Below are positions 21,393 through 32,332 of a stretch of 64,000 bases of DNA, piece by piece. Below the pieces are notes generated by a model, which saw only the letters and a program-made list of their open reading frames with translations, was not told where the DNA came from and ran no database searches. The DNA comes from Conchocele bisecta (taxonomy: Eukaryota; Mollusca; Bivalvia; Lucinida; Thyasiridae): the NCBI GenBank assembly GCA_029237695.1, contig CM055272.1:16976042-17040041 (forward strand), read 5' to 3'. Position numbers and translations under genes: made by a program. Position 1 is the stretch's first letter. Each line of letters opens with the position of its first letter.

Positions 21393-22119
21393 CGTCTTAA
21401 CGTGATAGATAAGTCGTCCTAGTACACCTCATAACGTCATAACGTGATAGATAAGTCGTCCTAGTACACCTCATAAGACGTCATAACTACATAATTATCG
21501 CGATCAAGACGAGATCAATTGGACGCGATAATTATCACGAAATATTGTCAAAAGAATATTGTCTTTACATTTTCTCGTCGAATAACGACAATAATACGAC
21601 TTGATACAGTTGATCGCGTCGTGACGAGTTAGTAAGACGTCTTGACGCGAGCAGTATCTCGTCAATAAGACATAGTCACCGATCAAGACCTGTAGTCGAT
21701 TTTACCAAAATTGGAAAGCATAGTTATCTAGCAAAGTGTACTTTGAGGGAATAATCATTTATTTCCCCCTAAATGCATTATTTCATATAGAACTAACGAC
21801 TGCATATATTTAATGATTACAAGTATGCATAATTATTATACTGACTTTATTACATTATCACAGCCAAAATGGCTGTGATAATGTAATAAATTCAGTATAA
21901 TAAAATTAATAAATTCATCCTCAAATTGAAACTTTCTCCCTCAAAATAGCAAGATAAGTATACTTTGCAATTTTGGTAAAATGTAATAAACACACGTTTT
22001 TCACGAAATTTCGGCTTATTTATCGCGTCCAATTTATCTCGTCTTGACGCGATATTTATCTGGTTAAGACGACTTAAAAGGCATATTAAGACGACTTAGC
22101 AATCACATTATCACGTTAA
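21393..22119. mobile_element. Element S with TTAACGTGATA-type ends, holding K1
   Basis: The left part has ttaacgtgatagataagtcg tcctagtacacctc, duplicated in tandem (21393-21432 and about 21430-21474), then gatcaagacgagatcaattg gacgcgata. The right part is its inverted counterpart: tatcgcgtccaatttatctc gtcttgacgcgata ... ttaagacgacttagc ... atcacgttaa. The K1 hairpin element sits between the arms. Confidence 0.65.
21690..21985. mobile_element. Family K palindromic MITE
   Basis: Outer end tgtagtcgattttaccaaaa ttgg pairs with gcaattttggtaaaat. The central hairpin is tttattacattatcacagcc AAAA tggctgtgataatgtaataa. Flanking landmarks are agcaaagtgtactttgaggg and its reverse. Copies at 32786, 48310 and 54725. 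Confidence 0.8.
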
Positions 22120-22355
22120 GTAGATGGCAGCAGCATGCCACCATAGGTGTCGTCTCAAGAAACGTAGGTAGCATTCTAGCAGCTAACCCGGCTGCATCAG
22201 AACTCGAGTCATGTTTCCAGGATATTGCATTTACAGGGGGAGAAACATGAAACATTTGTAATGAAAACGCGGCTAATTGGGGGACTACGTGATAGAGTTC
22301 GGCTACACGTGCGTACCGAAAGAATACGATACCGAATTCTGCTGTTCTTTTATTG

Positions 22356-22568
22356 TACACAACAACTTGCGTTAGACTTGCCAAGATGTCAACGCGTCTC
22401 AACATTGGAAATATAACCTAGTAATCATGCAACTTGATTTGATGATAATGGGCCGTAGCGCAGCTCAGGCTCAGCCAATCAATCTGATCGCTTTCAAGCA
22501 CAGTAGTGAAGTACTTTGTATTAAAGAATTTGACAAATATTGGTAAGATTAGCGCAGACCGTAATGTA
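22356..22568. mobile_element. Family A MITE, damaged stem
   Basis: Ends tacacaacaacttgcgttag and gattagcgcagaccgtaatg ta. The left stem arm is corrupted (gataatgggccgtagcgcag), while the right arm ctcaggctcagccaatc is intact. Confidence 0.75.
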
Positions 22569-22674
22569 CTCTTTTTCGGACAATTTGATTAATGAGAAAA
22601 TGAGGAGTTTCGGTTAGAATTGAACACCACTGACAAACTACAAGGATTGTCCACTTCGTCCAGAAGATTTAGAC

Positions 22675-22787
22675 GATTGAAGTAGATGAACAAACGCTGT
22701 AGATCCAGATGTAACGGCTCGTTACGAGCCGTCACATCTGGATCTACGGCGTTTGAACATGCTGGATTAATGGGTTGAAAGGGTTTC
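22675..22787. mobile_element. Family I-like right half with variant core
   Basis: The core gctgtagatccagatgtaac ggct CGTTACG agccgtcacatctggatcta shares the CGTTACG loop of family I, with arms altered on both sides (GTAACGG/CCGTCAC). The end tgggttgaaagggttt resembles the family I terminus. Confidence 0.55.
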
Positions 22788-23306
22788 TTAAAGGTACATG
22801 TACATGCCCATTCAGTTGGCACAAAATGTTCTTTATATGAATTAAATAAGTGTATAATTGTGTCACTATTCCACCAGTTCTAAAAATTACTAGTGCTCGC
22901 TATACAGGTATAAACATTTAGTAATATTTATTGTACTGATAGTGACGCGCGGTGGTATCATGATATTTTCATATGCGAATGAGGCATGCTATTTTGATAG
23001 TTATTTATACTAATTAAATGCTTCACATGAAAATATAATATTATAGAAAGATTATAAAGTATGATCATTGCACATCAAACAATAAATACAGAGAATAAAC
23101 AGTAATGTCAGTTAACATTTTAAGGAAACACGGTTAACGCCCCTGATGTCAGTATGTAAATGTTACGTCTGATATAAAATGTATAATAATGCCAATCAAT
23201 AAGTGGGCTAAAGGTGAATGAATGTTTATTTTGCTAGAAAATGTCTCAGATGATGTCTCCGATATAAAGGACAGTTTGTGCCTACTGAGTGGGCATGTAC
23301 CTTTAA
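22788..23306. mobile_element. Family E MITE, TTAA-flanked
   Basis: TTAA aggtacatgtacatgcccat on the left and gagtgggcatgtacct TTAA on the right. The same interior order as 3412-3913. The first six bases after TTAA are partly duplicated (gtacatgtacatg). Confidence 0.85.
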
Positions 23307-23467
23307 TAGAGTTACGTTACATGGACGTGGACGCATGGATCACTTGTCAAGAGCATGGTCTACGTAGGTGTGTGCGTGTGAAACTCTGTGTGTGTGTGTG
23401 CTAGTATAGTTTCAGTATTTATTGCATGTATTTAACTTACTCTTCATGCTTGGAGGAAATAAAAATA

Positions 23468-23684
23468 CAGTGGAACCTCGCTAAACCGAACACCCTGGGG
23501 ACCTCCCAGGGTGTCCGGTTTAGCGAGGTTTCACTGTAAATCAAGCATTTGTTTATTCCGAGCCATAACTGAATGGTATCCTATCACGAACAGACATTAT
23601 CACCTGAGATAAATGACCGAGAAACCCATCAAAATTATGATCACATATGTGTATTGTTGTCCGGTTTAGAGAGGTTTCAGTGTA
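23468..23684. mobile_element. Family G MITE, complete
   Basis: The hairpin tacagtggaacctcgctaaa ccgaacaccctgg / ccagggtgtccggtttagcg aggtttcactgta occupies about 75 bp. A tail ending tgtccggtttagagaggttt cagtgta repeats the end sequence. So the ends of the whole element are inverted and the first also forms the hairpin. Confidence 0.8.
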
Positions 23685-23761
23685 TATATATAGTGGAAAT
23701 TTAGTATTCGGCATGCATTTGTTATCTCCTATACATCATGTGTGTGGCCCGAGAAGATTTG

Positions 23762-24111
23762 CTATAGGAATGAATGGCCGTTTTGTGGAATTTATCGGGG
23801 TATAAACTTGGAAAAGTCGCGGGAATACTGGACGAAGGCCGAAAGGCCTCGTCCAGTATTCCCGCGACTTTTCCAAGTTTATATCCCCGATAAATTCAAT
23901 AATTCATTCCTTATAATTCCAGCATTTGAAATAAATTCATCAAGAAAATGTCTTTATTTTCCGTTTTCTTAACAATTATTTTAACTGCGCCTGACGGTTA
24001 CGGAAAGTAGTTCGGCATGGGAGTTTACTGGGATATAAATTTTAGACAGAGACTTGCTACGGACCAATCAAATGTTAGGGAATTGTGTAAATATTGTTGT
24101 GCTGGAATTAT
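23762..24111. mobile_element. Family H two-module MITE
   Basis: Module 1 is a hairpin from ataggaatgaatgg to attcattccttat, with near-perfect arms (cgcgggaatactggacgaag gcc GAAA ggcctcgtccagtattcccg cg). Module 2 runs from aattccagcatttgaaat to ttgtgctggaattat, with its own inverted ends. Copies at 40795 (reverse) and 57649. Confidence 0.85.
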
Positions 24112-24117
24112 TTTCCA

Positions 24118-24813
24118 ATAAATGTTCGGTTCTATTCTGTACACCACGAACGATATAAACATAATTGGATGATTTTATTTCTAATTATTGTGTCTAATGA
24201 TAAATGACCACGTGGTGACGATAGCGACAATTTGATCACGGTCAACGCTACAAAGTTGCTACATTTGGCCAAGGTGTTTATTTTATGATTTCAGAGATAA
24301 TATTTTATTGCTCAATTATTGGAATATTCGGGAATGAATATATTCCAATAATGTCCATCATTAAGCCACGGCCGGGCTACGTTTTTACGACCTCGCACAT
24401 TACGGTTGTCTCGAGCGTTAACTATTGTATCTGGTCATAGTCAGCGCCCAGGGGCGGAGAAATTAAACTTTCACAAATTCGCTGATGTTCGAACGATGCC
24501 CGCAGGCACGACATTAAATCACACGTTTTCGACGTGAGTGCTTTCATAAACGGAGAAATAAAGCAATATTTGTTTACTGCACTTATTTACCAAATGTTTA
24601 ATTTGTTCCCCAGTCAATTTTCGTGCATAATAAAACTTGACAAATTGTTATTTGCCGTCGGGTGAGAACGGACGGCACACCGGATTGGTAGTAAATATGG
24701 CGATGATGGAAATGACTACGCGATAGAAAATAACACCAAGTCTGAACAGGTTTCCATTTAGTCAAATCAACAATACAGAAAGAAAGCAAACTTAACGATA
24801 AACACATATTATG
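24118..24813. other. No feature recognised
   Basis: Unique-looking sequence with no repeat family, RNA gene or coding signal. A minus-strand frame (24921-24598) overlaps the MITE at 24814 and has no family resemblance. Confidence 0.3.
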
Positions 24814-24987
24814 CAGGCATGAGAATAGCTGTCGCTGAAAACATCTGAAAATCCACTCAAACCCCCTCAACCCACTTGTTAAAGTATCCAATTTGAGCAT
24901 ATCATATCGATTCCGAATCATTTTGAAAACACAAATTATGACAAAATCATCTGAAATCAGCTGATCAGCTGAAGATTCTCATGCCTG
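24814..24987. mobile_element. CAGG-ended MITE with 6-bp target duplication
   Basis: The 13-bp ends caggcatgagaat and attctcatgcctg are perfect inverted repeats. They are flanked by attatg at 24808-24813 and again at 24988-24993. Length is 174 bp. CAGG ends with a short duplication suggest a hAT relative. No second copy was seen. Confidence 0.75.
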
Positions 24988-25185
24988 ATTATGTAACTTG
25001 ATACTACGAATATTCGTGTTCTTGCATCGAATTGCATAGGGTTAACGTGCACACTTTACTATTAAGCAACCAGTGGTAACGACAACCGCTGTCATGGTTT
25101 ACCCTATACAACCCGATTAACTAGAAACACGAACTTCGTGTTTAGGGTTAAACATAGGGTTCCAATATTTGTAATTTTAATATGC

Positions 25186-25449
25186 TACACCGCCGCCCCC
25201 GCTAATCTTGCCAACAGTGTTCAATGTTTTTATTTTAAAAAAATACTTGAATATTATTCTTCATTAGCTTTGATTGACTGAGCCTGAGATGTGCATATTG
25301 TTCTCGAAATCAAGCAGCTTGATTTACTGAGCCTGAGATGTGCTACAGCTCAGGCCCAGCCAATCAAAATGCTTGAATTCAAGAACAATATTCAAGTTAA
25401 GTTTGCCAGTAGATATTCAGAAACGCAAATTAAAGCAGGCGGAGGTGTA
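25186..25449. mobile_element. Family A MITE with partly doubled stem
   Basis: Ends tacaccgccgcccccgctaa and attaaagcaggcggaggtgt a. The segment tgactgagcctgagatgtgc and the second ttactgagcctgagatgtgc form a direct duplication of the left arm, about 60 bp apart. Confidence 0.75.
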
Positions 25450-26034
25450 CACAAACAATATTTGCTAGCGAACAAATGAAACACCGAATAAGGACAGCAA
25501 TGTCCATGAAACGGAAGCGAACCAACTGCACAGTCTCCTTTTGTCTTTGAACAATAATTAATCACCCGAAACCGGCCGAATCATACGGAATTTCACGGAG
25601 ACTAACGGCTTAAACGACGCCATAAACTCGATTGTCACAGACGGTTTATGGACAGGTCGGCTTTAGCCGAATTGCATAGCGTGGATTCGGGCGATTTTAA
25701 TGTTTCCGTTACGTATTTTAATGTTTCCGTTACGTATATAAACGACAGATGTCATAGACTTTGCAATCTGGTATCATGGACTCTAAGAATGCATGTATTA
25801 TTATGACCCAGCTTCAAAGAAGCACGTGATATAACTAAGAAATAAAGATGTGTTTGTGGATGCGATTAGTTAAAGAGAACACATATTGACATTGGCAAAA
25901 AGTCACCCGGAAAGACACTATAGTTTTAAATACAATTTCTGTATGCGTTAGGCCAAGGATTTTAAGTTATGTCTCTACGTCTCTGGTTAGGCCAACGTTT
26001 TATAAACACTTACATTCCAATCGTACGGATTGAA

Positions 26035-26255
26035 TACATCACTGCCTGCGTTAATGCTGCCAACATTTGTCAATTTATTTATTACAAAATACTTGAATAT
26101 TGTGCTTGAAAGCAAGCAGAGTGATTGGCTGTGCCTGAGCTGTGCTACAGCTCAGGCACAGCCAATAAAACTGCTTGATTGCGAGTTGATATTACCAATT
26201 GATGTTCAGAAACGTTGATTGATATCTGAGCAAGATTAACGCATACAATGGTGTA
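26035..26255. mobile_element. Family A MITE
   Basis: Ends tacatcactgcctgcgttaa and gcatacaatggtgta. The stem is tgtgcctgagctg TGCT acagctcaggcaca: GTG/CAC replaces GAG/CTC in both arms. The gap 25450-26034 holds only a short doubled ttaatgtttccgttacgta at about 25699-25738. Confidence 0.8.
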
Positions 26256-26353
26256 TACATGTAAGACTAATATCTATCAAAGTGGTGTTGCAAATGTTGT
26301 ATGGTCCCCAGCCGTGGGGGAGAGGGGGCGTCATGTGTATAATACACTTCCCA

Positions 26354-26418
26354 AAGAACACTGAGCCGTAGATGATGATGTTCTTTAAGAACATCATCAT
26401 CTGCGGCTCAGTGTTCTT
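26354..26418. mobile_element. Solo hairpin W at the satellite edge
   Basis: Arms aagaacactgagccgtagat gatgatgttctt and aagaacatcatcatctgcgg ctcagtgttctt pair with one mismatch and almost no loop. It ends about 14 bp before the satellite. Confidence 0.75.
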
Positions 26419-26431
26419 TTTCACATACTAG

Positions 26432-28110
26432 GCATACTAAGTATACCATCAAAAACTAAGTTTTCCATCACAAACTAAGTATGAAATCAGACTACGTATA
26501 CCATCACACACTAAGCATACCATCAAACTAAGTATACCATCACAAACTAAGCATATCATCAAACTAAGTATACCATCACACACTAAACATACCGTCACAA
26601 ACTAAGGAATCAATCACAAACTAAGTATACCATCACACACTAAACATACCGTCTCAAACTAAGTAATCAATCACAAACAAAATAAACCATCAGACTAAGT
26701 ATACCATCACAAACTAAGTAATCAATCACAAACAAAGTAAACCATCAGACTAAGTATACCATCACAAACTAAGCATACCATCAAACTAAGTATACCATCA
26801 CACACTAAACATACCGTCACAAACTAAGTAATCAATCACAAACAAAGTAAACCATCAGACTAAGTCAACCATCAACAAAAAAGTATTCCATCAAACTAAG
26901 TATACCATCACAAACTAAGTATTCCATCACAAACTAAGTATTCCATCACAAACTAAGTATACCATCACAAACTAAGTATTCCATCACAAACTAAGTATTC
27001 CATCACAAACTAAAACTAAGTACAACATCACAAACTAAGTATACCATCACAAACTAAGTATTCCATCACAAACTAAGTATACCATCACAAACAACTAAGT
27101 ATTCCATCACAAACTAAGTATTCCATCACAAACTAAAAATAAGTACAACATCACAAACTAAGTATTCCATCACAACCTAAAGTTAAGTACAACATCACAA
27201 ACTAAGTATACCATCACAAACTAAGTATTCCATCACAAACTAAGTATCACAAACTAAGTATTCCATCACAAACTAAGTATTCCATCACAAACTAAGTATT
27301 CCATCACAAACTAAGTATTCCATCAATCACAAACTAAGTATTCCATCACAAACTAAGTATTCCATCACAAACTAAGTATACCATCACAGACTAAGTATAC
27401 CATCACAAACTAAGTATACCATCACAGACTAAGTATTCCATCACAAACTAAGTATTCCATCACAAACTAAGTATTCCATCACAAACTAAGTATACCATCA
27501 CAGACTAAGTATTCCATCACAAACTAAGTATACCATCACAGACTAAGTATTCCATCACAAACTAAGTATTCCATCACAAACTAAGTATACCATCACAAAC
27601 TAAGTATTCCATCACAAACTAAGTATTCCATCACAAACTAAGTATACCATCACAGACTAAGTATTCAGTATTCCATCACAAACTAAGTATACCATCACAG
27701 ACTAAGTATTCCATCACAGACTAAGTATTCCATCACAAACTAAGTATTCCATCACAAACTAAGTATTCCATCACAAACTAAGTATACCATCACAGACTAA
27801 GTATACCATCACAAACTAAGTATTCCATCACAGACTAAGTATTCCATCACAAACTAAGTATTCCATCACAAACTAAGTATACCATCACATACTAAATGTA
27901 CCATCACAAACTAAGTATTCCATCACAAACTAAGTATACCATCACAAACTAAAACTAAGTACATCACAAACTAAGTATACATCACAAACTAAGTATTCCG
28001 TCACAAACTAAGTATACCATCACAAACTAAGTATACCATCAGACTAAGTATACCATCAGACTAAGTATACCATCAGACTAAGTACATCATCACAAACTAA
28101 GTATACCATA
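26432..28110. repeat. 19-bp satellite array
   Basis: About 1.7 kb of a 19-bp unit, aactaagtattccatcaca, with a second variant having tatacc for tattcc. The left edge shows more diverged units (gcataccatcaaacta, gtaatcaatcacaaac); the centre is highly uniform. Occasional short units (cagactaagtataccat) and inserts (aaactaagtacaacatc) break the register. It is not CRISPR: there are no unique spacers. Confidence 0.95.
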
Positions 28111-28186
28111 TGCAATATCGATTAAATACAATATAAGTTATTCATTGAATCAAAAAGTAACAAGTCAGAATGTAACGTGTACTATC

Positions 28187-28577
28187 CAGGCCCGTACGCA
28201 GGATTTTCTACTGTGGGGTGCGTCAGGGGGGTGCGTCAGTGGCGAGCCCCATGTAGTGGCGCGAGTACGCTAGGGGGGTACCCCCCTAGCGTACTCTCGC
28301 CACTACATGGGGCTCGCCCCTGACGCACCCCCTGAAATTGTTTAAACCTAGATGGCCTGAAATGCACTCTCCTGCATTTTATGTCATTTAAATTCGGATT
28401 TCAACGGTGGTAAATTGTGACATTTTCATGCAAATTACCTGTATATTAATGCATTTCAAGATTTGTTGAGATTACTGTTTGAAAAATAGCGGACCTCTGC
28501 GAATTTAGGGGGGTGCGTACGCACCCGTCGCACACCCCCCCCCCCCCCCCCCCCCCCCCCCTCTGCGTACGGGCCTG
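28187..28577. mobile_element. CAGGCCCGTACG-ended MITE, hAT-like
   Basis: Left end caggcccgtacgca and right end tgcgtacgggcctg are perfect inverted repeats. The flanks ctatc (28182-28186) and ctatc (28578-28582) are an exact 5-bp target duplication. Inside is a hairpin (cgctaggggggta / taccccctagcg-type, 28225-28335) and a 25-30 base poly-C tract near the right end. Confidence 0.85.
28537..28561. repeat. Poly-C tract
   Basis: An uninterrupted run of about 25 C follows cgcaca inside the CAGGCCC-ended element. The related elements at 5387 and 60805 also have C-tracts close to their right ends. Confidence 0.9.
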
Positions 28578-28760
28578 CTATCATCATAGCTGTATTTGAA
28601 TGGAAGCAACTATACGGAATTACATTGTATAATTTACCAGCACAGACTGGCGACATGTCTCCCAACTTGGAACGGTCAATAAACAGGCTTGTTCAACGGC
28701 TAAATACTGAACTGTTGCTAATTTATTAAGTGATGGTGATTTCAAAAGTAAAAAAAAACA

Positions 28761-28870
28761 GGGCCCGGTTGCTCAAGACCTCTGTTAGCTTAACATACTG
28801 TTAAATCCTTAGCAATGCTAAGAATTTAACCGTCTGTTAAGCTAACAGAAGCTTTGAGCAACCGGGCCCA
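28761..28870. mobile_element. Family L palindromic MITE
   Basis: Starts gggcccggttgctcaagacc tctgttagcttaac and ends gttaagctaacagaagcttt gagcaaccgggccc. The loop is ccttagcaatgctaag. Ends are better kept than in 1158-1267. Confidence 0.8.
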
Positions 28871-29280
28871 GGTTTTTATTCATTTATTGCCTTATTAATT
28901 TATTAAAAAACACAAATAACATAATTTATCAGTTTTTCATTCACTTATTGTCATGGTAACGTCTACTTATTGGATGAAATGTATGTTTTGTAGTTTATAT
29001 ATTATTACTTGTAGTTTCATTTCATACCATTGACGGTCGGAGCATATTAACACAGTGCGCTAAAATAATAGATTAAATGCTACCTCGACAGAAAACGTGT
29101 TACAAGTATGTGATCATCACAGCTTGCATGCATGTTACTGTGCTTATGCATGAAGTAATTTATCACATTTTGTTTATTTTTATTTCAATTTCAATATAAC
29201 ATTATTTACTAATGGTATTAATAAAATAACAGTACTATTACATGTAACGCTTGTTACAATATTAGACTATTATAAAAAAA

Positions 29281-29327
29281 GATAAGTAATAATAATAATA
29301 ATTTTTTATTTTTTTTATTATTATTTT

Positions 29328-29359
<32 letters not shown>

Positions 29360-29500
29360 ATTATTATTGTTATGTTATTACTAATATTATAATAAGATAA
29401 TAATATTGTATTTATTGTTATTATTGTTATTATTATTATTATTATTATATTATTATTTTTTAATTATTAATAATTATTAATATATTATTATTCGCAAATA
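29281..29500. repeat. TTA/AAT-rich simple repeat
   Basis: Runs of taataataataat, a poly-T stretch and ttattattattattatta cover about 200 bp. The flanks 28870-29280 and 29500-29907 carry no assigned feature. Confidence 0.9.
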
Positions 29501-29907
29501 TCTCTCGCATTTGTGGTTGTACCTCAAATTATCTCTTGTTGCGCCTATTTTGAATCGGTTCAGTAAGTCGACTTATATATTTGAGACACCCCAATATAAA
29601 CATTTGCGAAGTAATTAAGAAATAAAAAAACATGGTTTACAAGCACAATTTATATTAAAATCCGCGAATTAGCTTTAAAACGCATTGTGACTGATATGCT
29701 TAGAAAGTCATTTCACATTACATTGTGAGACAGTTCAAATACTTGGTCATAAAATTAGGTTTGAATGTAAAATATTAGGAAAAAAGTGTTTAAAAAATGT
29801 ACATTCATCTACTAGATAGAATGCTGTGAATTTATCATATTGCCGTAAATATTTTTGGAGAAATTTTTTTACAAGCTCTGAGGAAAGTTGTTTCCGAAAA
29901 AAACAAT

Positions 29908-30040
29908 TTACCCCGTCAACACAGTGCGTATGTGCCGTGAAACACGGTGCCGTAAAACAGTTTTGATATCCTGTCAATACGACCTAATCACTGCGTATGA
30001 ATATGTGCGGTTGTCATACTAGTCGATTCTCCGATTTTGA
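29908..30040. mobile_element. Family C, second module only
   Basis: Begins ttaccccgtcaacacagtgc and runs through gatatcctgtcaatacgacc to gtgcggttgtcatactagtc gattctccgattttga. The same tail appears reversed in 49859-50166 (aaaatcggagaatcgactag). Confidence 0.7.
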
Positions 30041-30074
30041 CCATAGGTTGTGCCGTGCATGTCTTGTGTTTATA

Positions 30075-30282
30075 ATACAGCGGAACTTCTCTAAACCGGA
30101 CACCCTGGGGGATCCCAGGGTGTCCGGTTTAGAGAGGTTCTACCGTAATTAAGCACTCCATGGACAATTTGTATAAGTTTTAGTCAGGAACAGTTACAAA
30201 AATGAAATAAATTACAGTGAAACCTGTCTAAGTTAAACACAATGGGATCCCTGGGATGTCCGGCTTAGAGAGGTTTTACTGT
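30075..30282. mobile_element. Family G MITE, complete
   Basis: The hairpin acagcggaacttctctaaac cggacaccctgg / ccagggtgtccggtttagag aggttctaccgta is followed by a tail. Here the tail ends with a second partial hairpin (agtgaaacctgtctaagtta ... gtccggcttagagaggtttt actgta). Confidence 0.8.
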
Positions 30283-30669
30283 ATGCAATATGGTACACTA
30301 TAGTTGTGCAGGCGAAATATCTGAAAATAAAACTTGATTATAGGGTGGGGTAGATATTAATGTTTCTTTAATTATCTGAATGGTTTTACAAAACAAAATA
30401 ATACCAGGCTTCGCGAAGAAATAATTTTGCAGAGAAATAAGAGAACATTTAACTTCCGTCAGCTGAAGTAACAATACTAGTATGTGTTTTATATGACATG
30501 CTTGCATACTAAACTGCTAATCTGCTTTGAAATAATTAACCGTACCATAGTGTAATAGCTCATAATTCTTTAGGCAAAATCGTTTTAGACATGCATATAT
30601 TATAAAAGCGAATAAACGTGACTAATTTGTGAGCAAATGGCTCAGGAAGCCACACGGTGTTCATGTTAT

Positions 30670-30915
30670 AGTATGTAGTTTGAGCAATCTATTGGCAATA
30701 TAATTTTGAAAAATAAAAATGAACAAATTAAACTTTTATTCAGTTATATCACTTTATATTACAATATATTATTTGGCGATTTAAGTGTTTTTTTTGTCCG
30801 TGAATGGGAATGTCGGGTATGCGGGTTGCAAAACACAACACCGAGCACAGAATAATGTACAATTTGACTTTTGTAGTGAGACAGTTCAAAGACCCCCCCC
30901 CCCCTCCACCCTCTC
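30670..30915. repeat. Family BB dispersed repeat
   Basis: Shares ttggcaatataattttgaaa aataaaaatga, tccgtgaatgggaatg and a following C-tract with 33770-33970. A run of about 13 C near 30895 ends the match. Confidence 0.55.
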
Positions 30916-31109
30916 CCACACCGTGAAAGTCCCATGTCATTCAATAAATAAGTAAAATATATCATGGAGCTGAATACAGAATATTACTGTCTGCTGCCCA
31001 AATTTTACGGCTATATAAACAATTCAAAAACATTTTTTTTTGATAATATTAAATTAAAGGAATTAAGTTTATTTCGTCAAATTTGGTTCAATATTGATTT
31101 TATTTCGAA

Positions 31110-31380
31110 AAAACAATTTCCCCATGTTAAATCCACATAGACATCTTCACAAAGTGAAGATGTCTATGGGGATTTTTAACATGGGGAAATTTTTTAGAAT
31201 TTCAGACATAATGGACCGATTTTCAAAATGTAACTTTTGTTTTCTTACTTGGATCATTTCCAAGCTATATGGCCAGATTTCAGAGTCAATTTCCAATTTT
31301 TCTTCGTTTTCTGACTCCTCCCACAGCTCCTCCACCTCCTTTTCCCCCATGTTAAATTCCCATAGACAAATCAATTTTTC
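31110..31380. mobile_element. Element T: hairpin plus distal inverted end
   Basis: The hairpin ccccatgttaaatccacata gacatcttcac / gtgaagatgtctatggggat ttttaacatgggg lies at 31121-31187. About 160 bp on, tcccccatgttaaattccca tagaca repeats the outer arm. The plus- and minus-strand frames across it have no coding resemblance. Confidence 0.6.
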
Positions 31381-31439
31381 GCAATAAAATTAATATTTAA
31401 CTAAATTTCACGAAATAAAAAGAAGGCTCATTCTTAAAT

Positions 31440-31665
31440 TTTGATAAAATGTAATGTTAGTAAAATAAATAGCATATTAAATCAACACAAATGTTACATT
31501 ATATATATTTATTACATAAGCACAACACAATACGTTGAAGCTGTAATGACCATCTAGCGTTCTGTACCGACTTCATTTACATATATAATGTATTACACTA
31601 GTGTATTATGATTTTTATTACGCCGTTAAATTCACAATGCATGCAATAAATAACTACAAGGTTGT
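31440..31665. repeat. Family CC repeat copy
   Basis: Landmarks attaaatcaacacaaatgtt a, ttattacataagcacaacac aat, gttgaagctgtaatgacc and tgcatgcaataaataac match 31745-32060 in the same order. Confidence 0.6.
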
Positions 31666-31744
31666 ATGTTAAATATATCATGGAGATGGAGCTAAATATA
31701 GAATATTAGTCACATATCTGTATGAACAGAGAATATGCGATGTA

Positions 31745-32060
31745 AATAGAGGATCTTACACGAGTGATGATGTAACATGATATTTATTAAACGAGTTTAC
31801 TGATTTCATAAGAAACGAGGCTATGCCTCGTTTCTTATGATATCAGTCAACTAGTTAATAAATATCGTATTAAATTAACACACATGTCAAATTAGTATAT
31901 TTCTTGCATAAGCACAACACAATAAGTTGAAGGTGTAATAACAACCTAGCGTGTTTTATGTACCGGTTACATTTGCATATTTATTGCACTAGTGTATTGT
32001 GAGCTTTATTCACCGCTAAACACCACTTTCATGCAATAAATAATTACGGGGTAGCATTTT
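31745..32060. repeat. Family CC repeat with hairpin
   Basis: Contains the hairpin tcataagaaacgaggc TAT gcctcgtttcttatga at about 31806-31841. Then come cgtattaaattaacacacat, cataagcacaacacaataag and catgcaataaataa. It is the most complete copy of the family. Confidence 0.65.
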
Positions 32061-32332
32061 AAAATATTCCTTGATCTGAATATATAGTATTAGTCATCTG
32101 TCTGTATGAACAGAAAACATACGTTATAAATGTAGTATATGGAGGGCGAAATGAATTATTTATAGCGGGCAATATGGGTGTTCTGTCATATATAGTGTGG
32201 CAAAGAAATCGTAACATTATCATCGTTTGTAATCATTATTTATTGGGGCATTTGAGTACACTATTTTGATAAACTTGCAATTTACAACTATCATCTGAAT
32301 ATTTCAAGTTATTAAGAGGATGTCGGTAGTTA

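Noticed and set aside
26432..28110. Possible CRISPR array
   Set aside because: Contiguous 19-bp units without unique spacers, in an animal genome context: a satellite.
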